A stretch of 64,000 bases of DNA from Lachnospiraceae bacterium. Lineage in GTDB: Bacteria > Bacillota > Clostridia > Lachnospirales > Lachnospiraceae. Location: the NCBI GenBank assembly GCA_025758065.1, contig CP107199.1, forward strand, positions 1,547,501-1,611,500, given 5' to 3'. Both the position numbers and the translations under genes were made by a program. The notes beneath the pieces are model-generated. The model was not told where the DNA came from. It did no database searches and saw only the letters and a list, made by a program, of their open reading frames with translations. Shown piece by piece: positions 35,844 through 44,800 of this stretch (position 1 is its first letter; the number at the start of each line of letters is the position of its first letter).

Positions 35844-36575
35844 ATGGTTGACAAAATAAATATTCTACCTGAGGATAATATACTTATTATAGCACCACAC
35901 CCAGATGATGAGAGCATTGGGTGCGGTGGCTTAATGATTCTTTATCCAAATCAATGTGATGTATTACTCATAACTGACGGAAGGCATGGACATACGGGAG
36001 AATATCTTGGAAAAGAGGATGAACTAGTTTCAATTAGAAAAAAAGAAATTTTAAAAGCGTTGACCCATGTGAAAATTAATACTTTCTACGCTCTTGATTT
36101 ACCTGATGGTAAAACTATTGAAAACGAGGATATTGTAAAAAACTTTAATTATAATCCATATGATTATGTTTTTATTCCTAACAGATTCGATGGTAATCGC
36201 GATCATGCGGCATTATTTGAAATCTTAAGCAAGTATAAAAAAAATAGTGCAAATTTTAAATTGGTTGAGTATGAGGTTGGTACCTTGCTGGAATTTCCTG
36301 TCTGGACTTTGGATATTTCAAATGTAATGAATGAAAAATTAAGTATGATTTCAGAACATACATCGCAACTTCATGACATTAATTACATCAAAACAGTGGA
36401 AGCATTAAATTCATATCGAGGTGGATATAATGGTGTACAGTATGCGGAAGCCTATTGCCCATCAGATTATATTACTGTAGGCAGGATTATATTTTGGCAT
36501 TTGCCTTTTAGTTTGAGAAATATGATATATAAGGTAAGAGATAAGATTAAGAGAAAAAATATAAATGAGAAATAA
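35844..36575 (+). CDS. PIG-L/LmbE-family deacetylase
   Basis: The 243-residue protein has the zinc motif APHPDDESIGCGG (H19, D21, D22), then LLITDGRHGHTGEYL and NRFDGNRDHAALFEIL, where the second metal histidine lies. Family members remove N-acetyl groups from amino sugars. GAGGTTTAAAT precedes the ATG, two bases after the FkbH-like gene. Its 3' end overlaps the flippase start by 11 bases. Confidence 0.87.
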   Translation: MVDKINILPEDNILIIAPHPDDESIGCGGLMILYPNQCDVLLITDGRHGHTGEYLGKEDELVSIRKKEILKALTHVKINTFYALDLPDGKTIENEDIVKNFNYNPYDYVFIPNRFDGNRDHAALFEILSKYKKNSANFKLVEYEVGTLLEFPVWTLDISNVMNEKLSMISEHTSQLHDINYIKTVEALNSYRGGYNGVQYAEAYCPSDYITVGRIIFWHLPFSLRNMIYKVRDKIKRKNINEK

Positions 36576-38034
36576 AATTTTTAAAACATTTAGTGTTGTT
36601 ATATTTTTAATGGTATTTAGTAAAGGACTTGGTTTTATTAGAGAGTCTCTTATTGCGGCAAAGTATGGAGCAGGTTTTATTTCAGATGTTTATGTATTTG
36701 AGGATGGAATTATAAATGCTATATATACGGTTTGTGCAGGCGTAATTAGTACAACTTATATTCCAAAATTATTATCCTTACAAAATGAAGATAAGGATAG
36801 GTTTACTAGCAATTATTTTAATATTTTATGTTCTATAATTATTGGGATAGCAGCTATTTTGGCTTTGTTTTCTTCTTTTGTCCTCAAAATTTTTGTTCCG
36901 GGTTTTTACAATATATATTCTGCAGATGTAATGAACTCTTTGGAAGTTCTTACTAGAATAAACATGATTTCATTATTGCTAGTTTTTGCTGAGAATTATT
37001 TTATAGTTGTACTTCAAGCGCATAATTATTTTATCTTCTCTTCAATTCAAGGAATAATTTTAAATGTTTCGCTCATAGTTTATCTTTTATTTTTTTATCA
37101 ATATGAGATTCGAGGCATAATTATTGTTAAAATTTTAGCACATTTTATCAATGCGCTTATGCTATTGATTTTTATAAATGGAAAAAGATTATTTAAATAT
37201 TCTTTTATATATAAAATAAATGACCCTAATATTGTAAGCGTCGCAAAACTGGCATCTCCTGTACTTATTGTTAATATAGTTTCGCAATTAAATTATATAG
37301 TAGATAGAGCAATGGCTTCTGGACTAGATTCTGGAAGTATGGCTTTACTTAGTTATGCGAATACAGTTGCAGCACTTATATATTCAGTTATAGGGATATC
37401 TTTTAATAATATAGTTTACACAAGTCTTAGTGAAAAACAAGATGATGATGATGAAGTCAGAAAATTGTTTGCTAAGTATAAATCTCTTTTGTTATCAATT
37501 TTGTTGCCATGTTGTATAGTTATGTTTGTTGATTCGAAGAATGTATGCAATATAATTTATGGTAGAGGGGCAATGAATGAAAATAATATAAAAATTTTAA
37601 GTCTACTATTGATTATTTATATACCCAGTAATTTTGCTTTATGTATAAGGGATTTGTACAATAGATTGTTATATATACACAAAAAAACCAAAATAACATC
37701 TTTTATAAATTTGGGTGGACTAATTTTAAATATAGTTTTAAATGTAATTTTATCAAAGCTACTAGGAGTTTATGGACTAGCTATTGCAACTTCGTTAACA
37801 GGTATTTTGATTGTGACAATAACAAAGTTATATTGTAAAAACTACATTGAATTTCATGTACGAGAATTATTGACAATGAGCATAAAAACTATAATTGTTG
37901 GATTAGCATGTGTTGCAGTAAAGATTATTTTGTTAGATACTAGCGTGATTTGGGAAATAGTTACTTTTTTGATTTCAGTAGGTTTGGCGTTACTAATTTT
38001 TAATCTTGGAGCAATAAAGAAGGGGATTTCGTAA
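36565..38034 (+). CDS. MurJ/MviN-like lipid flippase
   Basis: The 489-residue protein has about fourteen membrane segments. The N-terminus, FLMVFSKGLGFIRESLIAAKYGAGFISDVYVF, is the MurJ signature (KxLGFxRE...YGxG...DxY), unlike the Wzx proteins at 20858 and 46054. In this operon it presumably exports the lipid-linked repeat rather than lipid II. Confidence 0.82.
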   Translation: MRNKIFKTFSVVIFLMVFSKGLGFIRESLIAAKYGAGFISDVYVFEDGIINAIYTVCAGVISTTYIPKLLSLQNEDKDRFTSNYFNILCSIIIGIAAILALFSSFVLKIFVPGFYNIYSADVMNSLEVLTRINMISLLLVFAENYFIVVLQAHNYFIFSSIQGIILNVSLIVYLLFFYQYEIRGIIIVKILAHFINALMLLIFINGKRLFKYSFIYKINDPNIVSVAKLASPVLIVNIVSQLNYIVDRAMASGLDSGSMALLSYANTVAALIYSVIGISFNNIVYTSLSEKQDDDDEVRKLFAKYKSLLLSILLPCCIVMFVDSKNVCNIIYGRGAMNENNIKILSLLLIIYIPSNFALCIRDLYNRLLYIHKKTKITSFINLGGLILNIVLNVILSKLLGVYGLAIATSLTGILIVTITKLYCKNYIEFHVRELLTMSIKTIIVGLACVAVKIILLDTSVIWEIVTFLISVGLALLIFNLGAIKKGIS

Positions 38035-38035
38035 A

Positions 38036-38551
38036 ATGATTTATTGGCTTATTTGCAAATTGAGACAAACAAAGTTAAAGTCGAGGCTTAAAGGAAATTT
38101 TAAGCACATCGAGTTTGCCGGAAACATTGAAGTTACATCTCCAGAAACAGTTCATTTGAGTGATTACCTATATGTCGGACCTAATTGTAAGATGTATGGT
38201 AGAGGAAATCTTAATATCTCTTCAAATGTCATTATTGGTAATGATGTTAAATTTCTTACGTCAAACCATAATTATAAAGGTGATATGTTGCCATATGATA
38301 GCATTGGAATTAATAAGGATATAGTTATTGAAAAAAATGTTTGGATAGCTTCGTTTGCCTTTATTTTACCTGGTGTTACGGTTCATGAAGGTGCTGTAAT
38401 TGGAGGGGGGTGCTTGGTAACTAAAGATGTTCCGAGCTGTGCTATTGTTGGAGGAAATCCTGCTCAAATTATCGGGTATCGTGATAAAGATAAATATGTT
38501 GAATTAGATAAAAATGAGCAGTATTATCTTGTGAGCAAGTATGGTAAATGA
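38036..38551 (+). CDS. Left-handed beta-helix acyltransferase (maltose/nodulation acetyltransferase type)
   Basis: The 171-residue protein has hexapeptide repeats (VHLSDYLYVGPNCKMYGRGNLNISSNVIIGNDVKFLTSNHNY, VIEKNVWIASFAFILPGVTVHEGAVIGGGCLVTKDVP in outline) and the C-terminal VGGNPAQIIGYRD motif. It O-acetylates a sugar. RBS AAGAAGGGG. It is the last gene of the operon; the insertion-sequence island starts within ~100 bp of its stop. Confidence 0.85.
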   Translation: MIYWLICKLRQTKLKSRLKGNFKHIEFAGNIEVTSPETVHLSDYLYVGPNCKMYGRGNLNISSNVIIGNDVKFLTSNHNYKGDMLPYDSIGINKDIVIEKNVWIASFAFILPGVTVHEGAVIGGGCLVTKDVPSCAIVGGNPAQIIGYRDKDKYVELDKNEQYYLVSKYGK

Positions 38552-38651
38552 TTTGTGATTATTCCGGGGCTCTTTGAGCCACCTGTCCGGACTTTGAGAA
38601 CCACCATTCGTAAAGGTCAAATCCTTCGCTCCACGCCAAATACAGCGCCGC

Positions 38652-40286
38652 TTATTTGCGGCGCTTGTAACACTCAGCCGGAAGGTCTTTTGACCATGGC
38701 ATAAGTGGTTCTAACTCTTTTTCGTCTATACTTCCATCGGCACGAACAACCTGTGTCAGCTCTGTCAACAAATGTTTCATGTAATAGTAGACATTCAGGC
38801 CATTCGCCCGGGCGGTCTCCGTAACACTGTAAATGATTGCACTGGCATCAGCTCCTCGTACCGTATTGATGGTCATCCAGTTTTTACGGCCAATCGTGAA
38901 AGTTCTCAGCGCACGTTCGCTGGCCAGGTTATCAATTGGCACTTCTCCATCTGACAGGAATACTTTCAGGTATTCTTCCTGATTCAGGCAATAGTTGATG
39001 CCTTTGGCGGTTTCGCTCTTTGGAAGCACCGACCGGTCTGCCTGTATCTTTCGGAGCCAGGAAAAGAATTCTTCAACCAGAGGCTTGATGGAAGCCTGCC
39101 GCTCTTTTAAGCGTCCTTCTGGAGTCAGTTCCTTTAAAGCTCCTTCCAGGTCATAAATGGCACCAATTCGTACCAGTGCTTTATACGCAACAGACGCCTC
39201 GACCGCTTCTGGATTACTTTTTCCAATTGCCTTAATCGCATTTGCGAAGTGGCGCCTTGCGTGAGCCATGCAATTCGCATTCTTCACACCAGCAAGATCC
39301 CGCTCCAGCTTATGATACTGTTCCAGGCCATCAGTCACAAGAACACCGTCAAAGTCCTTATAATACGCTTTCGGATGATCGCTGTGTCGTGTCTTCTGGT
39401 ATTCATACACAATGATTGGCGGCACCGGACTTAATTCTCCAGTGATGTGGACCCACATATAGCTTTTACTGCCTGCAGGTCTGCCGTCATGAATTACATC
39501 TACAGGTGTTTCATCACTCTGATTTACATGTGCTTCCAGCTGACGTTTTCTCATGAGATCACACACTGGCAATAAATAGCGTTCAGCTGTCCACACCGTC
39601 CAGTTCGACATCGTCTGTTTGGACAGATCCAGGCCGTTTGCCTGGAAGTCTCTGGAAATACGGTCAAGCGGATTGCTGTTTACATACTTGGCGTTGATGA
39701 TTGCGGCTTCAAGAGAAGGAGTAGCAATGCTTCCCCTGAACATCGTTTCCGGGTGATCACCACGAAGAAATTCATCCTGATGCGCACCATCTGTTCCAAC
39801 ATACACTTTTATGATGTGTTTTTCAGCAGTCCATTTGGCCGGTTCGAAACGAAGCTGCCAGAAAATCTCATCCGGCATACTTTTCCAGTTTTCTTCACCG
39901 AAAGCCTCATTCAGTTCCTGTTCCGGTATATCATAAAGGATTACTTCCTGCGGAAAATCCTTCAGGTCTTCTTCACGCTGGCCTTTTTTCTTAGGCTTTC
40001 GCGGTACCTTTCTGGATGAATCAATGACCTCTTCCACAGTCGGTTCCTTGGCTGTTCCATCATAATTCGCTTCTGCCTCATTAAAAAAAGAAAGCTGGCC
40101 TGCGATATCATCCAGTTTTTCCGTATGGCGGCCGAAGCGCTGCTGATTTGCCAGCCGGATCTGCTCTACGAGGTTTTCATAGTTGTGTTCCAGTCGGTCA
40201 AGCCGGTCCTGCATCTGGTAGATGACATCGTCCTTAGTTTTATGATCCATCTTGTTCAGTTCATCTGGAGTGAATTTTTTGCACAT
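38652..40286 (-). CDS. tnpC: IS66 transposase TnpC
   Basis: The start at 40286 (MCKKFTPDELNKMDHKTKDDV) follows AAAGGCGGATATC; the longer frame to 40442 is unlikely. 544 residues, usual for TnpC. In order: a coiled-coil-like N-terminus with ANQQRFGRHTEKL, a zinc-finger-like/linker region, and the DDE domain with VNQSDETPVDV, VLVTDGLEQYH and IDNLASERALR. The C-terminal TARANGLNVYYYMKHLLTEL is the IS66 C-terminal domain. Confidence 0.93.
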   Translation of the reverse strand: MCKKFTPDELNKMDHKTKDDVIYQMQDRLDRLEHNYENLVEQIRLANQQRFGRHTEKLDDIAGQLSFFNEAEANYDGTAKEPTVEEVIDSSRKVPRKPKKKGQREEDLKDFPQEVILYDIPEQELNEAFGEENWKSMPDEIFWQLRFEPAKWTAEKHIIKVYVGTDGAHQDEFLRGDHPETMFRGSIATPSLEAAIINAKYVNSNPLDRISRDFQANGLDLSKQTMSNWTVWTAERYLLPVCDLMRKRQLEAHVNQSDETPVDVIHDGRPAGSKSYMWVHITGELSPVPPIIVYEYQKTRHSDHPKAYYKDFDGVLVTDGLEQYHKLERDLAGVKNANCMAHARRHFANAIKAIGKSNPEAVEASVAYKALVRIGAIYDLEGALKELTPEGRLKERQASIKPLVEEFFSWLRKIQADRSVLPKSETAKGINYCLNQEEYLKVFLSDGEVPIDNLASERALRTFTIGRKNWMTINTVRGADASAIIYSVTETARANGLNVYYYMKHLLTELTQVVRADGSIDEKELEPLMPWSKDLPAECYKRRK

Positions 40287-40560
40287 GATATCCGCCTTTC
40301 TTACTAACGGTAGTATAGCAGAAATCTGTGACAAATGCGAATCAGCCTTCAGGCCGAGTTCGTCATTTTTTCCTGCCACGAAAGTCATCAGAATTCGTAT
40401 GTCAGCCTTTGGAAATATAGGGTTTTCAAGGTGCAATTGCATCGTTCCTGCCTGATAGCAGACGAATGAATTGTTCTGATCCGGTCATCCATTGTAAACG
40501 ATAGCAGTTCTTTTCAGTACCAAAACAGAAAATATATTTTCTCTGTTTTGTACAAACGTT

Positions 40561-40917
40561 TCAATAGATATTTTTCGGATTGACATCTTTGATTTTAGGA
40601 TCCAGGGGATTTAAACCCATCATAAGATACTTGTACTGCTCTTCGGTAAGATCTGCGGCTTCCTGTATGTTTCTTGGCCAGGATAACCGTCCTGCTTCAA
40701 AGCGTTTATATAGAAGCAGGAATCCTGTTCCCATCCACAAGAGCCCTTTGCACCGATCGGAACGCTTCCCGCAAAACAAAAAGAGCGTTCCCTTCTCAAA
40801 TGGATTTTGACCATACTTATCTCCTATAATCGTTGCCAGTCCATCAATGCCCTTTCTCAGATCAACCGTGCCGCAGGCAAGAACAACACGGCGAATACCA
40901 GCAGCATCTTCAAGCAT
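40561..40917 (-). CDS. tnpB: IS66 accessory protein TnpB
   Basis: The 118-residue protein has the IS66 Orf2 signature: VVLACGTVDLRKGIDGLATII, FCGKRSDRCKGLLWMGTGFLLLYKRFEAGRLSWP. RBS AGGAGGTGTCCC. Overlaps the preceding tnpA by 8 bases. Required with TnpA and TnpC for transposition in studied IS66 elements. Confidence 0.93.
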   Translation of the reverse strand: MLEDAAGIRRVVLACGTVDLRKGIDGLATIIGDKYGQNPFEKGTLFLFCGKRSDRCKGLLWMGTGFLLLYKRFEAGRLSWPRNIQEAADLTEEQYKYLMMGLNPLDPKIKDVNPKNIY

Positions 40918-41293
40918 GGGACACCTCCTGAATGATCCGGCTCAGGAGCACATCCGAGATTTCATTGGAAATATCAATCTGTAACGTTGCCGTCCGAATC
41001 GTTGCAACAGGTTTGTCGGAAACCATGTATGTATTTGTTTCCGCAGAAGTGTGGCATGGAATTTCAACAAAAGACAGTTCTGTTTTCTCGGTCACGGCAG
41101 GAACGGAAGAGTTTCCCTTCATTTCTTCATACGCCTGTTTCCGGAACCGTCGCTGCCAGTGATAATAGCTTTGTTCGCAGATGCCATTCTCATCCATCCA
41201 GCTTTTGGCTGACTGGCCTGCTGGTCTTTGCCCACAGGCCTGAATGATCTTCTTCCAGTACTCTGCACGGACTTCATGAGTACACTGATCCAT
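40910..41293 (-). CDS. tnpA: IS66 accessory protein TnpA
   Basis: The start at 41293 (MDQCTHEVRAEYWKKIIQACG) follows AAGGGAGGAC. 127 residues: a helix-turn-helix with GQSAKSWMDENGICEQSYYHWQRRF, then a beta-rich tail with ELSFVEIPCHTSAE. A diverged piece of the same tail lies at 43466-43546 in the other orientation. Confidence 0.88.
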   Translation of the reverse strand: MDQCTHEVRAEYWKKIIQACGQRPAGQSAKSWMDENGICEQSYYHWQRRFRKQAYEEMKGNSSVPAVTEKTELSFVEIPCHTSAETNTYMVSDKPVATIRTATLQIDISNEISDVLLSRIIQEVSHA

Positions 41294-41380
41294 AGTGTTT
41301 AGTCCTCCCTTGAAAAAATCTATTGTTTTTCTCAAGTATGCACTAAAAATGGATTTAGTGAAAGGCGCGTGGTTTGACCT

Positions 41381-41695
41381 TTACTGTGAATTGTCAAGGT
41401 ACATGGAACTGTTTTCTGCATGCGGAAGCAGTTCTGCCGGAGAATCCTCCGGCTCTATGGTGATCTGGACCACATCCTGTTTGTGGGATGTAAGGTCCAG
41501 AGTGCTGGCTTTTCCAGCTGGCTCAGGTATCTGGCAGGCCTTTTTACGAAGACGGGTAACTGCATTGTAAAAACAGCTGGGAGAAATCCCATGTTCATTG
41601 CACCATGCAGCATCCGTCAGACCGCTTTGTCTGCATTCAGTTACCAGATCCATCCATTCATCCAAAGAACGTCCTGAGGCACGTTTGTCAGCCAT
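41381..41695 (-). CDS. Second small TnpA-like protein of the IS66 element
   Basis: The 104-residue protein has a helix-turn-helix of the IS66 TnpA kind: EWMDLVTECRQSGLTDAAWCNEHGISPSCFYNAVTRLR. It then has a short variable tail. RBS TGGAGGTTTC. Extra TnpA-like genes at the promoter-proximal end occur in several Clostridial IS66 elements. Confidence 0.8.
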   Translation of the reverse strand: MADKRASGRSLDEWMDLVTECRQSGLTDAAWCNEHGISPSCFYNAVTRLRKKACQIPEPAGKASTLDLTSHKQDVVQITIEPEDSPAELLPHAENSSMYLDNSQ

Positions 41696-41954
41696 AATGA
41701 AACCTCCATGTGTAGTGAATTTCTATCTCCTATCAACGGAGTGGAGTAAAAATCTATTTACTATCATCATTATGGACTACAAAACGGCAGATGAAAAGTT
41801 ACCCAGAAATTATGCGCTTACTATATTTATAAATAGTGCCCCTCTCACGCTTATTTTCTCTTTTGCTTCCTGAATAGCTGAATGCGCACAAAGTCCCCCC
41901 TTAGTTAAATTTAGCTCATTTCAAAGCGCCTGTTTTTATTTTCCCACTGACAGA

Positions 41955-43136
41955 CTATCCGCCCTTTTCATACAAGATACTTTTTACTTTTTCTAATAAT
42001 AGCTCATCACAAAACTTCCGGTTCACACTTTTTCGGCTGATTCCACTTTCTTTAAATCTTTGAATACGGCGATACAGGTATAATTCTCTCATGTTGAAGC
42101 CGATGATCATCAGATCAAATATTACTTCTGTTGCTGCATGGCAATAGCAATGTTTTGCGTGATAATACGTTTTCAACTGGTGGAATCCATTCTCTTCTAT
42201 ATCCCATCTTCGGTTCATCATCTCCCATAAAACCCGAGGTTCCCCTTGATCCAGAGTCGTTACCAGCCACATCCGGCGTTCGTTTTCTTTCCAGCTTTCA
42301 TGATATCGGATCACACGAAGCTTATGGGGACTATTATCTATCTCAAATCCTGAAAGATCCCAGACTTCTATATTCTTTTTTCCACAGGTAAACGACCTTT
42401 TTTTCCCCTCATCCCGCTTAAACAGGCTTTCCGCATCCTGAAACAGTTCCCTTCGTTCATCTTTTAGTCGGATCACCGCATCCAGTCCACACTCTTTTAT
42501 CGTATTGATAAATGGGGCATTCAGATACAGCGCATCTGCTACGATCACATCTGCGAAATGTCCGTGTCTTTCCTTCAGACGTCTGATCAGCTTTTTTCCT
42601 CCTGTCAGTTCTCCTTCATCTTTTTCCGCTCCGTCCCTCGGTTTTAACATTTCCTGGCCCAGGATTACATGTGGCGTTTTTCCTACTGTCATACAGACCA
42701 CGCTCCGGTGGAAATATTCTGTTTCACCTGCACGGTTTTTCTGGCTAAGGCAGTCCGAACAGGACTTTTTTGTGCTATTGAACAATTCCACTCCATCGAT
42801 ACCGGCTACAACATATCCCCCTATAGTCCCTTCCCGAAATACACGGTTGCTTTTTATGATATCGATCGTCTGGTCGTGGATCTCACGGATCTCATCTGGA
42901 TCTATCTGGGTAAGAAGGTCACGGACCGCATCAATTTTAGGTATCTTTCCATGTATGCAGTTTTTCAATCGTTTTCCCATACTTTCAGGCGCAGAAAAAA
43001 CTGTATGAAAACTCTCATACTGCAGTATCAGAAAGAGCAGTGCCGGCATAACGATATTAAACAATGGGATCGATCTTCTTTTTCTTTTGTCCGATAACCC
43101 CTTGATTTTCTCCGGGATTTTATATACACTTTTCAT
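41955..43136 (-). CDS. IS4-superfamily DDE transposase
   Basis: The 393-residue protein shows a DDE core: VVAGIDGVELFNSTKKSCSDC (first D), DVIVADALYLNAPFINTIKECG (second D), and RRWDIEENGFHQLKTYYHAKHC (E, in the Y/R-E-K arrangement of IS4-type enzymes). A positively charged N-terminus and KLRVIRYHESW are also typical. The exact family is not certain. The ends of the element are not defined; a near-palindromic AAGGACACCTT with a second arm AAGGTGTCCTT lies upstream at ~43174-43236. Confidence 0.83.
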   Translation of the reverse strand: MKSVYKIPEKIKGLSDKRKRRSIPLFNIVMPALLFLILQYESFHTVFSAPESMGKRLKNCIHGKIPKIDAVRDLLTQIDPDEIREIHDQTIDIIKSNRVFREGTIGGYVVAGIDGVELFNSTKKSCSDCLSQKNRAGETEYFHRSVVCMTVGKTPHVILGQEMLKPRDGAEKDEGELTGGKKLIRRLKERHGHFADVIVADALYLNAPFINTIKECGLDAVIRLKDERRELFQDAESLFKRDEGKKRSFTCGKKNIEVWDLSGFEIDNSPHKLRVIRYHESWKENERRMWLVTTLDQGEPRVLWEMMNRRWDIEENGFHQLKTYYHAKHCYCHAATEVIFDLMIIGFNMRELYLYRRIQRFKESGISRKSVNRKFCDELLLEKVKSILYEKGG

Positions 43137-43282
43137 ATAAGTTAGCAGCTTCTTTAATGCTAATTTTTCATTAAGGACACCTTCTTTCGTGTTGTTTTGT
43201 GGGTAACATAATTATACAATAAAAGGTGTCCTTTTTGATTGCTTATGCAGAAAAAACAGTAACTTTTTATTCAATATGAAAA

Positions 43283-43328
43283 TTCCCCGTTCTGCCAGAT
43301 GGATCCCTGGCAAAATGGGGAACTTTTT
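43283..43328 (+). terminator. Hairpin with T run in the IS island
   Basis: TTCCCCGTTCTGCCAG pairs with CTGGCAAAATGGGGAA and CTTTTT follows. It probably blocks read-through at the edge of the transposase gene. Confidence 0.7.
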
Positions 43329-43349
43329 ATCTTAAAAGCGAAATCTCTG

Positions 43350-43446
43350 CTAAAAATGGATTTAGCGAAAGGCGAGTGGTTTGACCTTTACGTTCATAAT
43401 GATGATAGTTAATAGATTTTTACTCCATTCCGTTGATAGGAGATAG
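43350..43446 (+). repeat. IS66 debris: direct and inverted partial copies
   Basis: 43350-43391 repeats 41343-41384 in the same orientation over 42 bp with two mismatches. 43395-43446 repeats 41723-41774 in inverted orientation over 52 bp with two mismatches. These are remnants of another IS66-type element, lying on the other side of the IS4-like gene. Confidence 0.8.
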
Positions 43447-43465
43447 AACCAGTCAGCAAAAGGCT

Positions 43466-43546
43466 TCAGTTCCTACCATGGCAGAGAAAACAGAACTTAC
43501 TTTTGTTGAAATTCCATGCCATACTTCTGCGGAAATCAATCAATAG
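43466..43546 (+). pseudogene. IS66 tnpA fragment
   Basis: The + frame reads SVPTMAEKTELTFVEIPCHT and ends at TAG 43544-43546. It matches the tail of the tnpA at 40910-41293 (SVPAVTEKTELSFVEIPCHT) but lies in the opposite orientation. The helix-turn-helix part is gone. Confidence 0.82.
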
Positions 43547-44729
43547 CTTTAACATTGCTTGAATATTTTATAGATAAAGTTTTTGTGATAATAGACATAA
43601 TAAACGCAATTTGAAAGCCATCATTAACCAATATGGTTTCAGATGTTAACGATATAATAATCATTAACCACATTAAAACTATAGGGGTTGTTTTATACTT
43701 AGGTATGGTCTTTAAACTTAATTTGTACAAGTTTATAAACAAAACTGCTATTAATATGCAACCAATTACCCCAAATTGACCGATATAATATGGAAAACCT
43801 GCATCTCCAATCGCAACTGAAATTGTTCCATCATAATTATACAATCCTGCTATAGTAATGATATTGTAAACTCCAGAAAAATATCTTCCTGAAATATGCG
43901 AAGCATATGTTGCAAAACCTGAACCTACAGGGAAACAAAGTTGAGATAATCTTAACGCTCCTAAGTATAATGTTTCCCGTGGAGATGTGGAATAGGAAAC
44001 ATATAATGCCAGTTTACTATAGGAAACTGCAAGAATGACCATACCCATTATGATCCAGTATAATGGCTTAAACCTTTTTAACCAATTTCCACTATATTTC
44101 ACAAATATATATACAGCTATGAAAGCAAATCCCTTTGTTCTCATTCCTAAGACGATGGGAATTATCAATATTATATCATAAAGTATGGTTGTTTCCTCAT
44201 ATGCATTTAGCAAACATATAAGCATTATTGAACATGTAGTCAGATATGTTGGGTGTTTAAATATAAACATATATGGGTGGATTCCATGCCTGAATTCAGG
44301 TAAATTCATTCCAACATTTAAAAACATTGATAATATACCACATATTAATATGACCCATGTCAACAACTTAAACACGCGTAGTGATTTTCCTATTCTAAGA
44401 ACAAATTTGTTTTCTGAATTCAATTTATAAAAAATATACAATGATAATGGAAATTTCAAGAATCCAACAATATCCCTTATAATAGCACTGCTTGAATTTT
44501 GATACTCAAAAATAATGTTTCCAATCAATCCGATAGCAACAGCCCCTATCATAAGTAAAAGATATTTTCTGTCGTCTTTTTTAAACTTTTTTCTTGCCGT
44601 GCGAATCAATAACAATAGGCAAGCAATCAATAAACTCAGCTCATCCCAATATGACAAGAATTCTGCAGTTGGAAACAATTTAATAATGCCATTATTCAAA
44701 AACAAAAATAATAAAATTAAAACTTCCAT
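43536..44729 (-). CDS. Wzy-type polysaccharide polymerase
   Basis: The 397-residue protein has about ten membrane segments with a central loop LALYVSYSTSPRETLYLGALRLSQLCFPVGSGFATYASHISG, matching the polymerase family (PxGSGFATY is typical). Its last codons overlap the IS66 tnpA fragment on the other strand, so the original C-terminus may have been replaced when that element arrived. Last gene of the - strand locus. The start has only a weak GAGAGAAA site. Confidence 0.75.
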   Translation of the reverse strand: MEVLILLFLFLNNGIIKLFPTAEFLSYWDELSLLIACLLLLIRTARKKFKKDDRKYLLLMIGAVAIGLIGNIIFEYQNSSSAIIRDIVGFLKFPLSLYIFYKLNSENKFVLRIGKSLRVFKLLTWVILICGILSMFLNVGMNLPEFRHGIHPYMFIFKHPTYLTTCSIMLICLLNAYEETTILYDIILIIPIVLGMRTKGFAFIAVYIFVKYSGNWLKRFKPLYWIIMGMVILAVSYSKLALYVSYSTSPRETLYLGALRLSQLCFPVGSGFATYASHISGRYFSGVYNIITIAGLYNYDGTISVAIGDAGFPYYIGQFGVIGCILIAVLFINLYKLSLKTIPKYKTTPIVLMWLMIIISLTSETILVNDGFQIAFIMSIITKTLSIKYSSNVKAID

Positions 44730-44800
44730 TGTTGGTCACTCACTAATTTCTCTCTTAAGTCTTTAATATTTTATCTAGAGATTATTTACAAAATCCTCCG

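Larger units (their letters stand above)
38552..41821 (-). mobile_element. IS66-type insertion sequence
   Basis: Four - strand genes (two small TnpA-like, TnpB and TnpC) form an IS66-type set. The right end reads GTAAGCGCATAATTTCTGGG on the - strand from 41821, the GTAA-type terminus of IS66 elements. No matching left end or 8-bp target duplication was found, so the left boundary given is only the end of the neighbouring gene. Its GC content is clearly higher than that of the AT-rich blocks on both sides. Confidence 0.75.

Noticed and set aside
38544..38551. GTAAATGA as the left end of the IS66 element
   Set aside because: Only GTAA and scattered bases match the right end, and the flanking 8 bp do not match a target duplication.
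41598..41873. Plus-strand open frames across the IS66 element
   Set aside because: They are antisense to the TnpA/TnpB/TnpC genes or run past the element end, without start sites.
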